Origin: Candidatus Berkiella aquae
GTDB taxonomy: Bacteria; Pseudomonadota; Gammaproteobacteria; Berkiellales; Berkiellaceae
Assembly (NCBI RefSeq): GCF_001431295.2
Contig: NZ_LKAJ02000001.1
Span: forward strand, 1,364,001-1,428,000
DNA length: 64,000 bases
Direction of reading: 5' to 3'
Numbering within the stretch: position 1 is the first letter of the stretch; every line of letters starts with the position of its first letter. The translations under genes were made by a program, and so were the position numbers. The notes below the pieces were generated by a model, which worked only from the letters and a program-made list of their open reading frames with translations, was not told the DNA's origin and did no database searches. Positions 26,850 to 34,911 of the stretch are shown piece by piece.

Positions 26850-27281
26850 ATGGCAACAGAAAGAACACTTTCCATTATCAAACCCGATGCAGTCGCTAAC
26901 AACAATATTGGTGAAATCATTGCGCGTTTTGAAAAATCAGGCCTTAAAGTGGTTGCTGCAAAAATGATGCATTTAACCACCGAACAAGCGGAAGGCTTTT
27001 ATGAAGTTCATAAAGAACGTCCTTTCTTCAAAGATTTAGTTAAATTTATGATAAGTGGTCCCGTATTAGTACAAGTATTAGAAGGGACTAACGCAATTGC
27101 CGCTAATCGTGAAATCATGGGTGCAACCAATCCTAAAGATGCAGCGCCTGGCACTATCCGTGCTGATTTTGCTAAATCTATCGACGAAAATGCAGTGCAT
27201 GGTTCAGATGCAGCTGATACTGCTGCAAGAGAAATTCGTTTCTTCTTTAATGACAACGAGATCTGTGAACGTGTCAGATAA
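26850..27281 (+). CDS. ndk: Nucleoside diphosphate kinase
   Basis: Ndk balances nucleoside triphosphate pools by transferring phosphate through a phospho-histidine. The 143-residue product begins with [12 protein letters not shown] and carries the active-site segment [21 protein letters not shown] ribosome site precedes the ATG. It overlaps rlmN by 11 bp. Confidence 0.97.
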   Translation: MATERTLSIIKPDAVANNNIGEIIARFEKSGLKVVAAKMMHLTTEQAEGFYEVHKERPFFKDLVKFMISGPVLVQVLEGTNAIAANREIMGATNPKDAAPGTIRADFAKSIDENAVHGSDAADTAAREIRFFFNDNEICERVR

Positions 27282-28419
27282 TATCGTAGTTAGCGACAAA
27301 GTTAACTTACTAGGGCTTTCGCAGAAAGCGCTAGTTGAATATTTTACAACCCTCGGTGAAAAATCGTTTCGAGCACAACAAGTGTTGAAATGGATTCACG
27401 CTGAGGGCGTGACGGATTTTGCTCAAATGACCAATTTGAGCAAATCGTTGCGCGCGCAGCTTAGCGAGCATTGCGAAGTTCGTGCCCCTGAAGTGATTAG
27501 TGAACATACCGCAAGCGATGGAACGCGCAAGTGGTTGTTCCGCGTCGATGGTGGTGGAGCGATTGAAACGGTTTATATTCCAGAGCCAGAGCGGGCAACA
27601 CTGTGTGTTTCCTCCCAGGTAGGATGTGCCTTGAACTGCAGTTTCTGCCATACGGCACAGCAGGGATTTCAAAAGAATCTGACTTCCAGTGAAATTATTG
27701 GTCAGTTATGGCATGCCGTTACTCAGTTGCGTAAAGAAGGTGTTTTTAAAGCCATTAATCGTCCTATTACTAATGTTGTGATGATGGGGATGGGTGAACC
27801 ACTCCTCAATTTTGACAATGTGGTGATGGCAATGGATTTGATGCTAGATGATTTGGCTTATGGCCTCTCTAAACGTCGCGTCACCTTAAGCACTTCCGGT
27901 GTTGTGCCTGCCATTGATAAATTACGTGAAGTCACTGATGTTGCTTTGGCGGTTTCTTTACATGCCCCCAATGATGAATTACGCACAGAATTAGTGCCAA
28001 TTAACAAAAAATATCCCATTGTTGAATTATTAGCTGCTTGTAAGCGTTATTTACGCGATGACAAACGTCGCCGTATTACCATGGAATATGTCATGCTAGA
28101 AGGGGTGAATGATCAGCCCGAGCATGCTAAACAATTAATTCAGATTTTAAAAGATGTGCCTTCTAAGGTGAATTTAATTCCTTTTAACCCATTTAATGGC
28201 ACGAAATATCAACGTTCATCGAATGAAGCCATTGTGCGATTTCAATCCATTTTGATGAATGCCGGTATTGTGACCTTAACCCGTAAAACCCGAGGCGATG
28301 ATATTGACGCTGCTTGTGGTCAATTAGCGGGGCAGGTTAACGATAGAACCCAACGAAGTGCAAAATTTAAGCAACAATTAGCTAAAAATACTATTCCGAT
28401 TGAAGTCATACATTCTTAG
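27271..28419 (+). CDS. rlmN: Dual-specificity rRNA/tRNA adenine-C2 methyltransferase RlmN
   Basis: RlmN is a radical-SAM enzyme that methylates C2 of A2503 in 23S rRNA and A37 in some tRNAs. The radical-SAM triad is Cys119, Cys123 and Cys126 (CALNCSFC), and the C-terminal catalytic Cys349 lies in AACGQL. GTG 27271 gives 382 residues (E. coli 384) starting [15 protein letters not shown]; the frame stays open further upstream inside ndk but has no family match there. Order ndk-rlmN-pilW is usual for gammaproteobacteria. Confidence 0.95.
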   Translation: MSDNIVVSDKVNLLGLSQKALVEYFTTLGEKSFRAQQVLKWIHAEGVTDFAQMTNLSKSLRAQLSEHCEVRAPEVISEHTASDGTRKWLFRVDGGGAIETVYIPEPERATLCVSSQVGCALNCSFCHTAQQGFQKNLTSSEIIGQLWHAVTQLRKEGVFKAINRPITNVVMMGMGEPLLNFDNVVMAMDLMLDDLAYGLSKRRVTLSTSGVVPAIDKLREVTDVALAVSLHAPNDELRTELVPINKKYPIVELLAACKRYLRDDKRRRITMEYVMLEGVNDQPEHAKQLIQILKDVPSKVNLIPFNPFNGTKYQRSSNEAIVRFQSILMNAGIVTLTRKTRGDDIDAACGQLAGQVNDRTQRSAKFKQQLAKNTIPIEVIHS

Positions 28420-28430
28420 GAGTCTTTAAG

Positions 28431-29261
28431 ATGAACCATGGAAAAGGTTTCGTGATTGCCGCAATCTGTTTGCTTGCGGCTTGCTCTACCACCGATGAGA
28501 AGACCCTGGCAGAAAATAGCCAAACGCCACCAAGCATGTATGATTTACCTGAAACGGTAGATTATATAAAAGCAGCCAAGCTTAATGTAGAACTTGGTTT
28601 AAATTACTTAAAACAAGAACAAATTGCTCGAGCAAAGGCAAAATTTTTACGTGCTAAAACCTTAGCGCCTAATTTGCCTGAAGTGCATTACTCTTATGGT
28701 TATTTTTTAGAATATGTGGGCGAGATTGAGGCGGCTGAAAAAGCCTATCAGAAAGCCGTGAGCCTGAATTCTAAGGGGGGCAATGAGCACAATAACTATG
28801 GCACATTTTTATGCCGCCAACATCATTACCGCAAAGCAGAGAAAGAATTCTTAAAAGCGATTGATGATCCGAATTATGCGAATACGGCAGAAGCTTTAGA
28901 AAATGCAGGTGTTTGTGTTAATCAGATCCCCGATGTTGCTAAAGCAACCGAGTATTTCGAAAAAGCGCTGCGTTATGATCAAAATCGTGCAACGGCTTTA
29001 TTAGAATTAGCGATGATCCGCTATCAAGAAAGACAATATGCTCAAGCAAAAGAGTATCATCAACGTTATGCGCAAATTGCTAAACCCAATGCACGATTTT
29101 TATTATTAGGCATAGAATTAGCGAAAAGAAGCGGCGATAAAGATAAAATTGCTAGCTATCAATTATTGCTCAATAAGCAATTTCCTGAAGCCGTCGGCAC
29201 TAAATTAGACCCGAATGCTAAATTAAGCAGTCAATTTTCAACGAATTTATCTTTAACTTAG
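28431..29261 (+). CDS. pilW: PilF/PilW-type TPR lipoprotein
   Basis: PilF/PilW is an outer-membrane lipoprotein needed for assembly of the type IV pilus secretin. The signal peptide ends in the lipobox LAAC (Cys18). TPR units fill residues 45-240, including LGLNYLKQEQIARAKAKFLRA and YGTFLCRQHHYRKAEKEFL. The rlmN neighbour supports the call. No other type IV pilus gene is in the window, so its partner system is not shown. Confidence 0.85.
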   Translation: MNHGKGFVIAAICLLAACSTTDEKTLAENSQTPPSMYDLPETVDYIKAAKLNVELGLNYLKQEQIARAKAKFLRAKTLAPNLPEVHYSYGYFLEYVGEIEAAEKAYQKAVSLNSKGGNEHNNYGTFLCRQHHYRKAEKEFLKAIDDPNYANTAEALENAGVCVNQIPDVAKATEYFEKALRYDQNRATALLELAMIRYQERQYAQAKEYHQRYAQIAKPNARFLLLGIELAKRSGDKDKIASYQLLLNKQFPEAVGTKLDPNAKLSSQFSTNLSLT

Positions 29262-29275
29262 GCTAACGCTTATTC

Positions 29276-29295
29276 GGCGGGCAGCTCTGCCCGCC
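29276..29295 (+). terminator. GC-rich hairpin after pilW
   Basis: GGCGGGCAG and CTGCCCGCC are complementary with a very short loop, 14 bp after the pilW stop. No T-run follows. A weaker related hairpin, GGCGGA/TCCGCC, follows the next gene at 29601-29617; both are followed by GCCCATC, so they may be one repeat family. Confidence 0.5.
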
Positions 29296-29371
29296 CATCT
29301 AAAATGCATCGATCTCACTCTCCCTCATTGATATGTTAAATACCTGATTTAATCTAAAGCAGAGGTTTAAC

Positions 29372-29584
29372 ATGTCACAGGATTTGCTTAACACATTACA
29401 GAATATTCTAGAGCGTGATGTTGCACCTATCCCGGTTCCTGCCGCTAAGGACATCCATATTGAGGAAGAAACCATCGATATGCTATTAAATAGCATGGTA
29501 ACAGCGAACGAAGCACTCACTTCTGAAGAAATTGATCATGCTGCGGTTGATGAGTTATTAAGTGATTTTGTTTTAGAAGATTAG
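29372..29584 (+). CDS. Small acidic protein of unknown function
   Basis: A 70-residue, strongly acidic protein, predicted helical, rich in Glu, Asp and Leu (EEETIDMLLNSM, DELLSDFVLED). An AGAGG ribosome site lies 6 bp before the ATG, supporting translation. The similar ending of the next protein (DLLSDLNLEEE) suggests a shared helical motif. No family is recognised. Confidence 0.6.
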   Translation: MSQDLLNTLQNILERDVAPIPVPAAKDIHIEEETIDMLLNSMVTANEALTSEEIDHAAVDELLSDFVLED

Positions 29585-29708
29585 TAAGAAATTTCCATTA
29601 GGCGGATATCTTCCGCCGCCCATCAATTTGATATAGTTAACTGAATATTCGATTGTTAAGCTACTCCTTGATTTATGATTTATAACAGATAATACAAGGG
29701 TAATTGAA

Positions 29709-30716
29709 ATGTTAGGCGGTAACTCCACAGAAAATACAGAAGTAAAGGCAGAAACACAAGACGCTGTCACCGAAATCATCCAAGATAGTCCCTTTTATGG
29801 ATTACCCAACGAAATACAGCTTTATATTCTGGAACAATTGATTAGCGATCCCGATTTTTTTAAGCATTTAACGAATTTCGCTCATGTTGCAAAGTGGCCT
29901 AATATTTTGACCAAAGACTTTAACTTATGGACAAAAATTGCACAGTATTGGTTTAATCCAGAAAATCCACGCCGAAAGGATAAATATAATTTTTTCAGTA
30001 ATGCGTTAGCAGGTATCGTATCGGTTAATAATGCTTCAACCCTAGAACTTGCGCTGACAAATCTAGCAGAATTTGATTATCCACATTATATCGGAAGTGC
30101 ACTCGAAGGCGCTTGTAAAGCGGGTAATGCATCATTAGCAACATTGCTATTAACAAATCTTCTTACCAAAAAGCAACATACACGTGATCTTTTGATTCAA
30201 AATGCTTGTAAAGTAGCTTTAGCAAATAAACACTGGCCTATAGTTGCATTATTGGCACAAACTGATGATTGCCGGAAAAATGCTGAATTAATGCGTGAAA
30301 TATCGACACAAGCGGCTGCTAATAATCAAGGTGAATTAGTGGAACAAATGCTTAAACAGGATTTAGAAAAATTGAGATTAACTGACAAATTAGCGATGGT
30401 GCGTGAGCCAGGTTTTGCCGCAACCGGACTGGATTTGACCGATCTCTTCGCTAACAATCACTGGATAATCCGTACACCGTTATGTTTTGCTCTGCGTCAA
30501 TTAGGTTATCAAACGACGCCTTCGGTAATTAGCGAAGAAGTGACTGCTGAAGTTGACGTTGATGTCGTTGCCGATTTGTTAAGCGATTTAAACCTGGAAG
30601 AAGAAACGCCGACATTTATTGTGTCTAATCTTGCACAAGTAGCTGAAAATGAACGAGCAGATACGTTATCGATAGATGAGCCACCAGTGAAATCGACGTT
30701 GACGCAACGTTTGTAA
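29709..30716 (+). CDS. Putative F-box protein with ankyrin-like helical region
   Basis: A 335-residue protein. Residues 28-80 fit the F-box pattern: GLPNEIQLYILEQL, then a hydrophobic/Val-Ala-Lys-Trp stretch, then LWTKIAQYWF. F-box domains recruit substrates to SKP1-cullin ubiquitin ligases in eukaryotes; Legionella uses F-box effectors such as AnkB/LegAU13. Residues about 100-250 show helix pairs such as GSALEGACKAGNASLATLLL, reminiscent of degenerate ankyrin repeats. The C-terminus is acidic. An AAGGG ribosome site precedes the ATG. No bacterial ubiquitin ligase exists, so a role in a host is the natural inference, but the domain call rests on pattern only. Confidence 0.65.
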   Translation: MLGGNSTENTEVKAETQDAVTEIIQDSPFYGLPNEIQLYILEQLISDPDFFKHLTNFAHVAKWPNILTKDFNLWTKIAQYWFNPENPRRKDKYNFFSNALAGIVSVNNASTLELALTNLAEFDYPHYIGSALEGACKAGNASLATLLLTNLLTKKQHTRDLLIQNACKVALANKHWPIVALLAQTDDCRKNAELMREISTQAAANNQGELVEQMLKQDLEKLRLTDKLAMVREPGFAATGLDLTDLFANNHWIIRTPLCFALRQLGYQTTPSVISEEVTAEVDVDVVADLLSDLNLEEETPTFIVSNLAQVAENERADTLSIDEPPVKSTLTQRL

Positions 30717-30723
30717 GGCTAGC

Positions 30724-30751
30724 GAATCTCCTCGCTGCCGCGAGGAGATTC
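30724..30751 (+). terminator. Hairpin after the F-box-like gene
   Basis: GAATCTCCTCG and CGAGGAGATTC are perfectly complementary around a 6-nt loop, 7 bp after the stop. There is no T-run. Confidence 0.5.
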
Positions 30752-30808
30752 CACCGATGCTGCAGCAAGTAGCATTCCTGTGTTTTGCAGGCCGTTTCTG
30801 CGTATTGT

Positions 30809-30843
30809 TTGATTCAATGAATCAATAGTGGTATAGATATACT
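30809..30843 (+). promoter_or_regulatory. Possible promoter with palindromic operator before the carrier gene
   Basis: TTGATTCA-A-TGAATCAA (30809-30825) is a perfect palindrome around one base. Its first half supplies a -35-like TTGATT, with TATAGA (30832-30837) 17 bp downstream as a -10 candidate. AAGGAG (30862-30867) then precedes the ATG by 6 bp. A regulator binding here would cover the -35 region. Confidence 0.4.
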
Positions 30844-30873
30844 CGTTTATACACGACTAACAAGGAGTGTGTT

Positions 30874-31764
30874 ATGGGAGCATCAGGCCCTATCCCGCAC
30901 GAGAAAAAAGCCACAACGACATCGGATATGATTGGCACGTTTGCAGCGGCCTTCGCTAAATTAACTCTTTCCCAGCCTCCTGATGTTGTTGCAACCAATG
31001 CATCGCTTGGCAAAGATAAATTTTTGAAATTTAAAACAGAATTATCTGAAGCAAAATGGTTACAAAAAGTTCGTATATTATACAGCGGTTCAATTGTTGA
31101 ATTAATGAAAAAATTGCCCTCAAATAGTTATCGCTATCCAATGCAACGAGCCACACAGTCTTATTTTAACGAGCATTATCAGCAAAGATTATGTGAATTA
31201 TTTGGAGAGCATGCGGATGTTGCTAGTGCGAGCCTTTCGGGGGGCGTGACAGCCATCTTCGAACCTTGTATCACCCATCCGTTAGACACTGTCGTGATTA
31301 ATCAACAAGTTCATCGCTTATCGATTGCGCAAACATTTCGTGCTTTATCATTGCGTGATTATTATCGAGGCGCAGCCGTAACCGGGCTAGTCCGGAATTT
31401 ACCTGCTGGTGTTACCTTATTTGGTGGTGCTGCCTGGTTCAATCAGATGCTGGATAATCAAGATAAACAAAGCAATCAGAAAAATATAGCCGCTAAAATT
31501 GGCGCGGGATTTCTGAGTACCTTGGCGTCACAACCGGGAGATGTACTGAAAGCCAATATGCAAACACATCGATGGACATTCGTTCAAACGGTAAAGAATG
31601 TCCCTTTTAAACAATTATTTACTAATGGCGCCAATTTTCGTTTAGTCAGCGGTGGGTTAAAAGCAGGTGTGAGTTACCTTTTAGTCGAAAAGGCAATGGA
31701 GATTTCAGCGCAATTCTTTGGCGAAGAGGCGCCATTACCGACAAAAAGAAGACATTCTGTCTAA
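30874..31764 (+). CDS. Mitochondrial carrier family (SLC25-like) protein
   Basis: A 296-residue protein, the usual length of mitochondrial carriers, with three repeat units. Each has a signature-like motif: QPPDVVA (34-40), HPLDTVV (135-141), QPGDVLK (220-226). The second repeat also has YYRGAAVTGLVRNLPAG, the typical follow-on motif, and the first has LYSGSIVELMKKLPSN in that position. The basic residue of the Px(D/E)xx(K/R) motif is kept only in the third repeat, so the matrix salt-bridge network is degenerate. Such carriers are eukaryotic; the known bacterial example is Legionella LncP, a Dot/Icm-delivered nucleotide carrier. Acquisition from a host and a role in a host membrane are inferred. 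Confidence 0.85.
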   Translation: MGASGPIPHEKKATTTSDMIGTFAAAFAKLTLSQPPDVVATNASLGKDKFLKFKTELSEAKWLQKVRILYSGSIVELMKKLPSNSYRYPMQRATQSYFNEHYQQRLCELFGEHADVASASLSGGVTAIFEPCITHPLDTVVINQQVHRLSIAQTFRALSLRDYYRGAAVTGLVRNLPAGVTLFGGAAWFNQMLDNQDKQSNQKNIAAKIGAGFLSTLASQPGDVLKANMQTHRWTFVQTVKNVPFKQLFTNGANFRLVSGGLKAGVSYLLVEKAMEISAQFFGEEAPLPTKRRHSV

Positions 31765-31793
31765 CTAATGTCTTCTCACGATGGTTCCTAAAG

Positions 31794-32165
31794 CTAACGC
31801 TTCTTATGCCCGTTTCCATTGCCATTACTCGAGTCAGGAGATTCATCCTCTTCTGGCTCGATAAATAGGCTTAGCGCATAGACCTCTGCTAATTCATGTG
31901 CAGCGCGTTGCGTAATTTCGACAATGACTCGCTGGGTCATGGGTACCGTCGTTATTTTGGCAATTTCGTTATCTCTCAAATCAACTTGGCTTTTAATGAC
32001 ACTCAAGATTTCATGACATTGTGCGCGAGTAATACCATCTTGTTTGTTTTCAAGCTGAATAGGAAATTTTTCATTGTCCTGCACATATGCCAGCTTGATT
32101 CCAGTTTGGTCTTTAACTTCTTGAAAAAAAGCATTGAGAGGCTTTGGATCAAAACGGTGAGACAT
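31794..32165 (-). CDS. Conserved-looking small protein of unknown function
   Basis: A 123-residue soluble protein with no recognised family. The N-terminal two thirds appear mixed alpha/beta; the C-terminal tail is acidic then Ser/Asn/Gly/Lys-rich (DESPDSSNGNGNGHKKR). It is convergent with the carrier gene and divergent from the lipoprotein gene. The ribosome site is weak (AGGA about 13 bp upstream), so the call is moderate. Confidence 0.55.
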   Translation of the reverse strand: MSHRFDPKPLNAFFQEVKDQTGIKLAYVQDNEKFPIQLENKQDGITRAQCHEILSVIKSQVDLRDNEIAKITTVPMTQRVIVEITQRAAHELAEVYALSLFIEPEEDESPDSSNGNGNGHKKR

Positions 32166-32337
32166 TGCTAGTCTAAAGTCCTTATTAATTATTACCTACT
32201 ACCTATCTTATCGTATTTTACTGCATTTTCTGAATGCCTTATTAAAGATTGTAGTTGATTTGCCGAAAAAACGGGTGGGATAGGATGATAAAGGAGACAG
32301 CGCTTGAAGCGGAGGCGAAGAGCACTGTATAAAAGTC

Positions 32338-32814
32338 ATGAAAGATAAATATTGTTTACCGTTGATTGTGCTCGTTTCAACAAGTCTTTTGGTGGGTTGC
32401 CAATCGATGGGGGGTAGCAATCGGGAAGCAGCAGGGACCGTTATCGGTGGGGCGGGTGGCGCATTTATTGGCTCGCAATTTGGCCAAGGGGCCGGTCGAT
32501 GGGCAGGCGGAGCCGTCGGTTTTATTGCCGGTGCTGTAGCGGGTAATGCGATTGGACGCTACCTTGATGAGTCAGATAATAGAGAAGCGAGGAATGCTTT
32601 TCGGGCAGCGTCATGTGCACCGGTGGGTGAAACCGTTTATTGGGAAAATGGTCGCACAGGCCATTGGGGCTGGTATCAACCTCGGGCAGATGGTCATTCT
32701 CGTTATGGCAACTATTGTCGGGAATTTGCCATGAAGGCTAATATCAATGGACGCTCAGAAAGGGTCTATGGAACGGCTTGCCGTCGCCCAAATGGGACTT
32801 GGTATGAGCTCTAA
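32338..32814 (+). CDS. Glycine-zipper lipoprotein, 17-kDa surface antigen type
   Basis: A 158-residue lipoprotein with lipobox LVGC (Cys21). Residues 35-75 form a glycine zipper (GTVIGGAGGAFIGSQFG, GAVGFIAGAVAGNAIGRYLDE), as in the Rickettsia 17-kDa antigen and related outer-membrane proteins. The C-terminal domain has four aromatic/Gly segments ending NGTWYEL, typical of the same family. It is probably anchored in the outer membrane. It lies just upstream of hisS. Confidence 0.85.
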   Translation: MKDKYCLPLIVLVSTSLLVGCQSMGGSNREAAGTVIGGAGGAFIGSQFGQGAGRWAGGAVGFIAGAVAGNAIGRYLDESDNREARNAFRAASCAPVGETVYWENGRTGHWGWYQPRADGHSRYGNYCREFAMKANINGRSERVYGTACRRPNGTWYEL

Positions 32815-32875
32815 ATTAGAAAGTTAATCAACATATATTTAGCGATTTATTCGTTTTCAGCAGGTATTTTTAGCA

Positions 32876-32963
32876 GCAGAACGGCTTAGTTGTCGCACTT
32901 GTGACCGGTTCTTGATAAAGTAAAGCCCCCGATTTATCAAGAACTACCAAGGAGCTGTTCTGC
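32876..32963 (+). promoter_or_regulatory. Structured leader of hisS
   Basis: Two nested inverted repeats lie immediately before hisS. The inner pair is GTTCTTGATAAA (32908-32919) with TTTATCAAGAAC (32933-32944). The outer pair is GCAGAAC (32876-32882) with GTTCTGC (32957-32963), ending one base before the ATG and enclosing the AAGGAG ribosome site (32949-32954). The geometry could sequester or present the ribosome site. No T-box features are seen. Confidence 0.4.
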
Positions 32964-32964
32964 C

Positions 32965-34245
32965 ATGTCACTAGGCCTAAAAGTCGTCAAAGGAATGAAG
33001 GATACTTTGCCGCAAGAAATCGCGGCTTGGCACTACGTGGAATCCCAATTTCGCTCCCTGGTCCAATCTTACGGTTACCAAGAAATTCGCATGCCCATTT
33101 TAGAGCAGACAGAGCTCTTTAAACGCGCTATTGGTGAAGTAACGGATATTGTAGAAAAGGAAATGTACACCTTTTTAGATAAAGGGGGAGAAACACTCAC
33201 TTTACGGCCTGAAAGCACAGCTCAAACAGTTCGCGCGGTCTTAGAAAATAACCTCATTCGTAATCAATCTCAGCGATTATGGTATTATGGTCCAATGTTT
33301 AGACGGGAAAATCCGCAAAAGGGACGCTATCGCCAATTCCATCAATTTGGAGTCGAAGCTTTTGCCTTAGAAGGTCCTGATGTCGACGCTGAACAGATTT
33401 TGATGATGGCCAGACTTTGGCGTCAAGTGGGATTAGATAAAAAGATAGCTTTGCAACTAAATTCTCTTGGGCTCGCCTCTGAGAGAGCCACTTATCGCCA
33501 AGCATTGGTAGACTATTTTAGAACCCGTTATGACATGCTGGATGAAGACAGTAAACGTCGCTTAGAAAGCAATCCACTGAGAATCTTAGATAGCAAAAAT
33601 CCTGCAATGCAGCCCTTAATAACTGAGGCTCCGATCCTTTTAGACTATCTAGGGGAAGAATCGCTGGCGCACTTTACGCAGCTACAAAGCTTATTAAAAG
33701 CCTCCCATATTACTTTTGAAGTGAATCCACGATTAGTTCGGGGATTAGATTACTACACTCATACGGTTTACGAATGGGTTACAACGGAACTCGGTTCACA
33801 AGGGACCGTTTGTGCAGGTGGTCGTTATAATGATCTGGTTAGCCAAATGGGCGGGCCTGCAACGCAAGGGGTGGGTTTTGCAATGGGGGTGGAACGCCTC
33901 ATCATGTTACTGCTCGATAACCAATTAATCCCTCATCATGACTCCGTTGATGTTTATTGTGTTGCCGAAGGGGATTTAGCACAGCAACAAGTAATGGTTG
34001 TCGCCGAGCAATTGCGAGATGCGCTACCACAGCTATCCTTTTTAATGAATTGTGGGGGCGGTAGCTTTAAAAGCCAATTTAAAAAAGCAGATAAAAGTGG
34101 TGCATCGTTTGCACTGATTTTAGGTGAAGAAGAAGTCAAGAACCAAACCTTGAGTATTAAAGCGTTGCGTGAAGAAATGCCGCAACAAACACTCAACTTG
34201 GCACAGGCCATCGAATTTTTTAAAGCACATATTAAAAGGGGATAA
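32965..34245 (+). CDS. hisS: Histidyl-tRNA synthetase
   Basis: HisS charges tRNA-His. The 426-residue class II synthetase (E. coli 424) shows motif 2 YYGPMFRRENPQKGRYRQFHQ and the His-specific motifs LVRGLDYYTHTVYE and AGGRYNDLV, with GVGFAMGVERL as motif 3. It begins the hisS-yfgM-bamB-der operon. Confidence 0.97.
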   Translation: MSLGLKVVKGMKDTLPQEIAAWHYVESQFRSLVQSYGYQEIRMPILEQTELFKRAIGEVTDIVEKEMYTFLDKGGETLTLRPESTAQTVRAVLENNLIRNQSQRLWYYGPMFRRENPQKGRYRQFHQFGVEAFALEGPDVDAEQILMMARLWRQVGLDKKIALQLNSLGLASERATYRQALVDYFRTRYDMLDEDSKRRLESNPLRILDSKNPAMQPLITEAPILLDYLGEESLAHFTQLQSLLKASHITFEVNPRLVRGLDYYTHTVYEWVTTELGSQGTVCAGGRYNDLVSQMGGPATQGVGFAMGVERLIMLLLDNQLIPHHDSVDVYCVAEGDLAQQQVMVVAEQLRDALPQLSFLMNCGGGSFKSQFKKADKSGASFALILGEEEVKNQTLSIKALREEMPQQTLNLAQAIEFFKAHIKRG

Positions 34246-34251
34246 GTCAAC

Positions 34252-34911
34252 ATGGAAGCTTACGCAACAGAAGAACAACAACTCGAAGCCGTTAAACAGT
34301 GGTTTAAAAAACATGGCAATCGATTGACTTGGGCTCTCATTATTGTTTTGGGGATGATTGCAGGTGGACGTTACTGGTTTCATCATCAATCGGTTGTTGC
34401 CAATCAGGCCTCAGATAATTATGCCTTGATGATATCGGCACTTGAGCAAAATGATCAAACCACGTTAAAAAGCAAAGCAGAATTATTAATTAAAGATTAC
34501 CCACAATCTCCCTATGCTTCATTAGCGGCTTTGGTTGTTGCACACCAGGCAGTCAAAGAAGGAGATTTTAAAAATGCTCAAGAAGGCTACAAATGGGTGC
34601 TCGATTATAGCAAACAGGCAGATTTTCAAGCATTAGCACGCGCCAGATTAATGCGGTTACTCATTGCTGAAAATAAAGCGGATGAGGCATTAGCGTTATT
34701 TGATGAGCAAAAAGCGCGCGCTTTTTTACCCCTGATGGCAGAAATGAAAGGCGATATTTTATTGAAGAAAAATGATGTTAAAGGCGCCGTTAGCGCTTAT
34801 CAATTAGCATTAAAATCCGCAAAAGAAGAAGGCATGGTAGGCCCCTTGTTAAAAGTAAAATTAGAAGATCTGGGGATTTCCGTAGAAGATAAGAAGGCAG
34901 AGAAATCATGA
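34252..34911 (+). CDS. yfgM: YfgM family ancillary SecYEG subunit
   Basis: YfgM is an inner-membrane protein with a periplasmic TPR-like domain that works with PpiD at the Sec translocon. The 219-residue product has a short cytoplasmic N-terminus, one membrane segment (about 24-43, preceded by KKHGNRLTW) and a helical periplasmic domain. It starts 6 bp after hisS and overlaps bamB by 4 bp, the standard gene order. Confidence 0.93.
   Translation: MEAYATEEQQLEAVKQWFKKHGNRLTWALIIVLGMIAGGRYWFHHQSVVANQASDNYALMISALEQNDQTTLKSKAELLIKDYPQSPYASLAALVVAHQAVKEGDFKNAQEGYKWVLDYSKQADFQALARARLMRLLIAENKADEALALFDEQKARAFLPLMAEMKGDILLKKNDVKGAVSAYQLALKSAKEEGMVGPLLKVKLEDLGISVEDKKAEKS

Noticed and set aside
32876-32964. 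hisS leader considered as a T-box riboswitch
   Set aside because: No T-box sequence, no specifier stem and no terminator/antiterminator pair were found, and the lineage is not one where T-boxes are usual.
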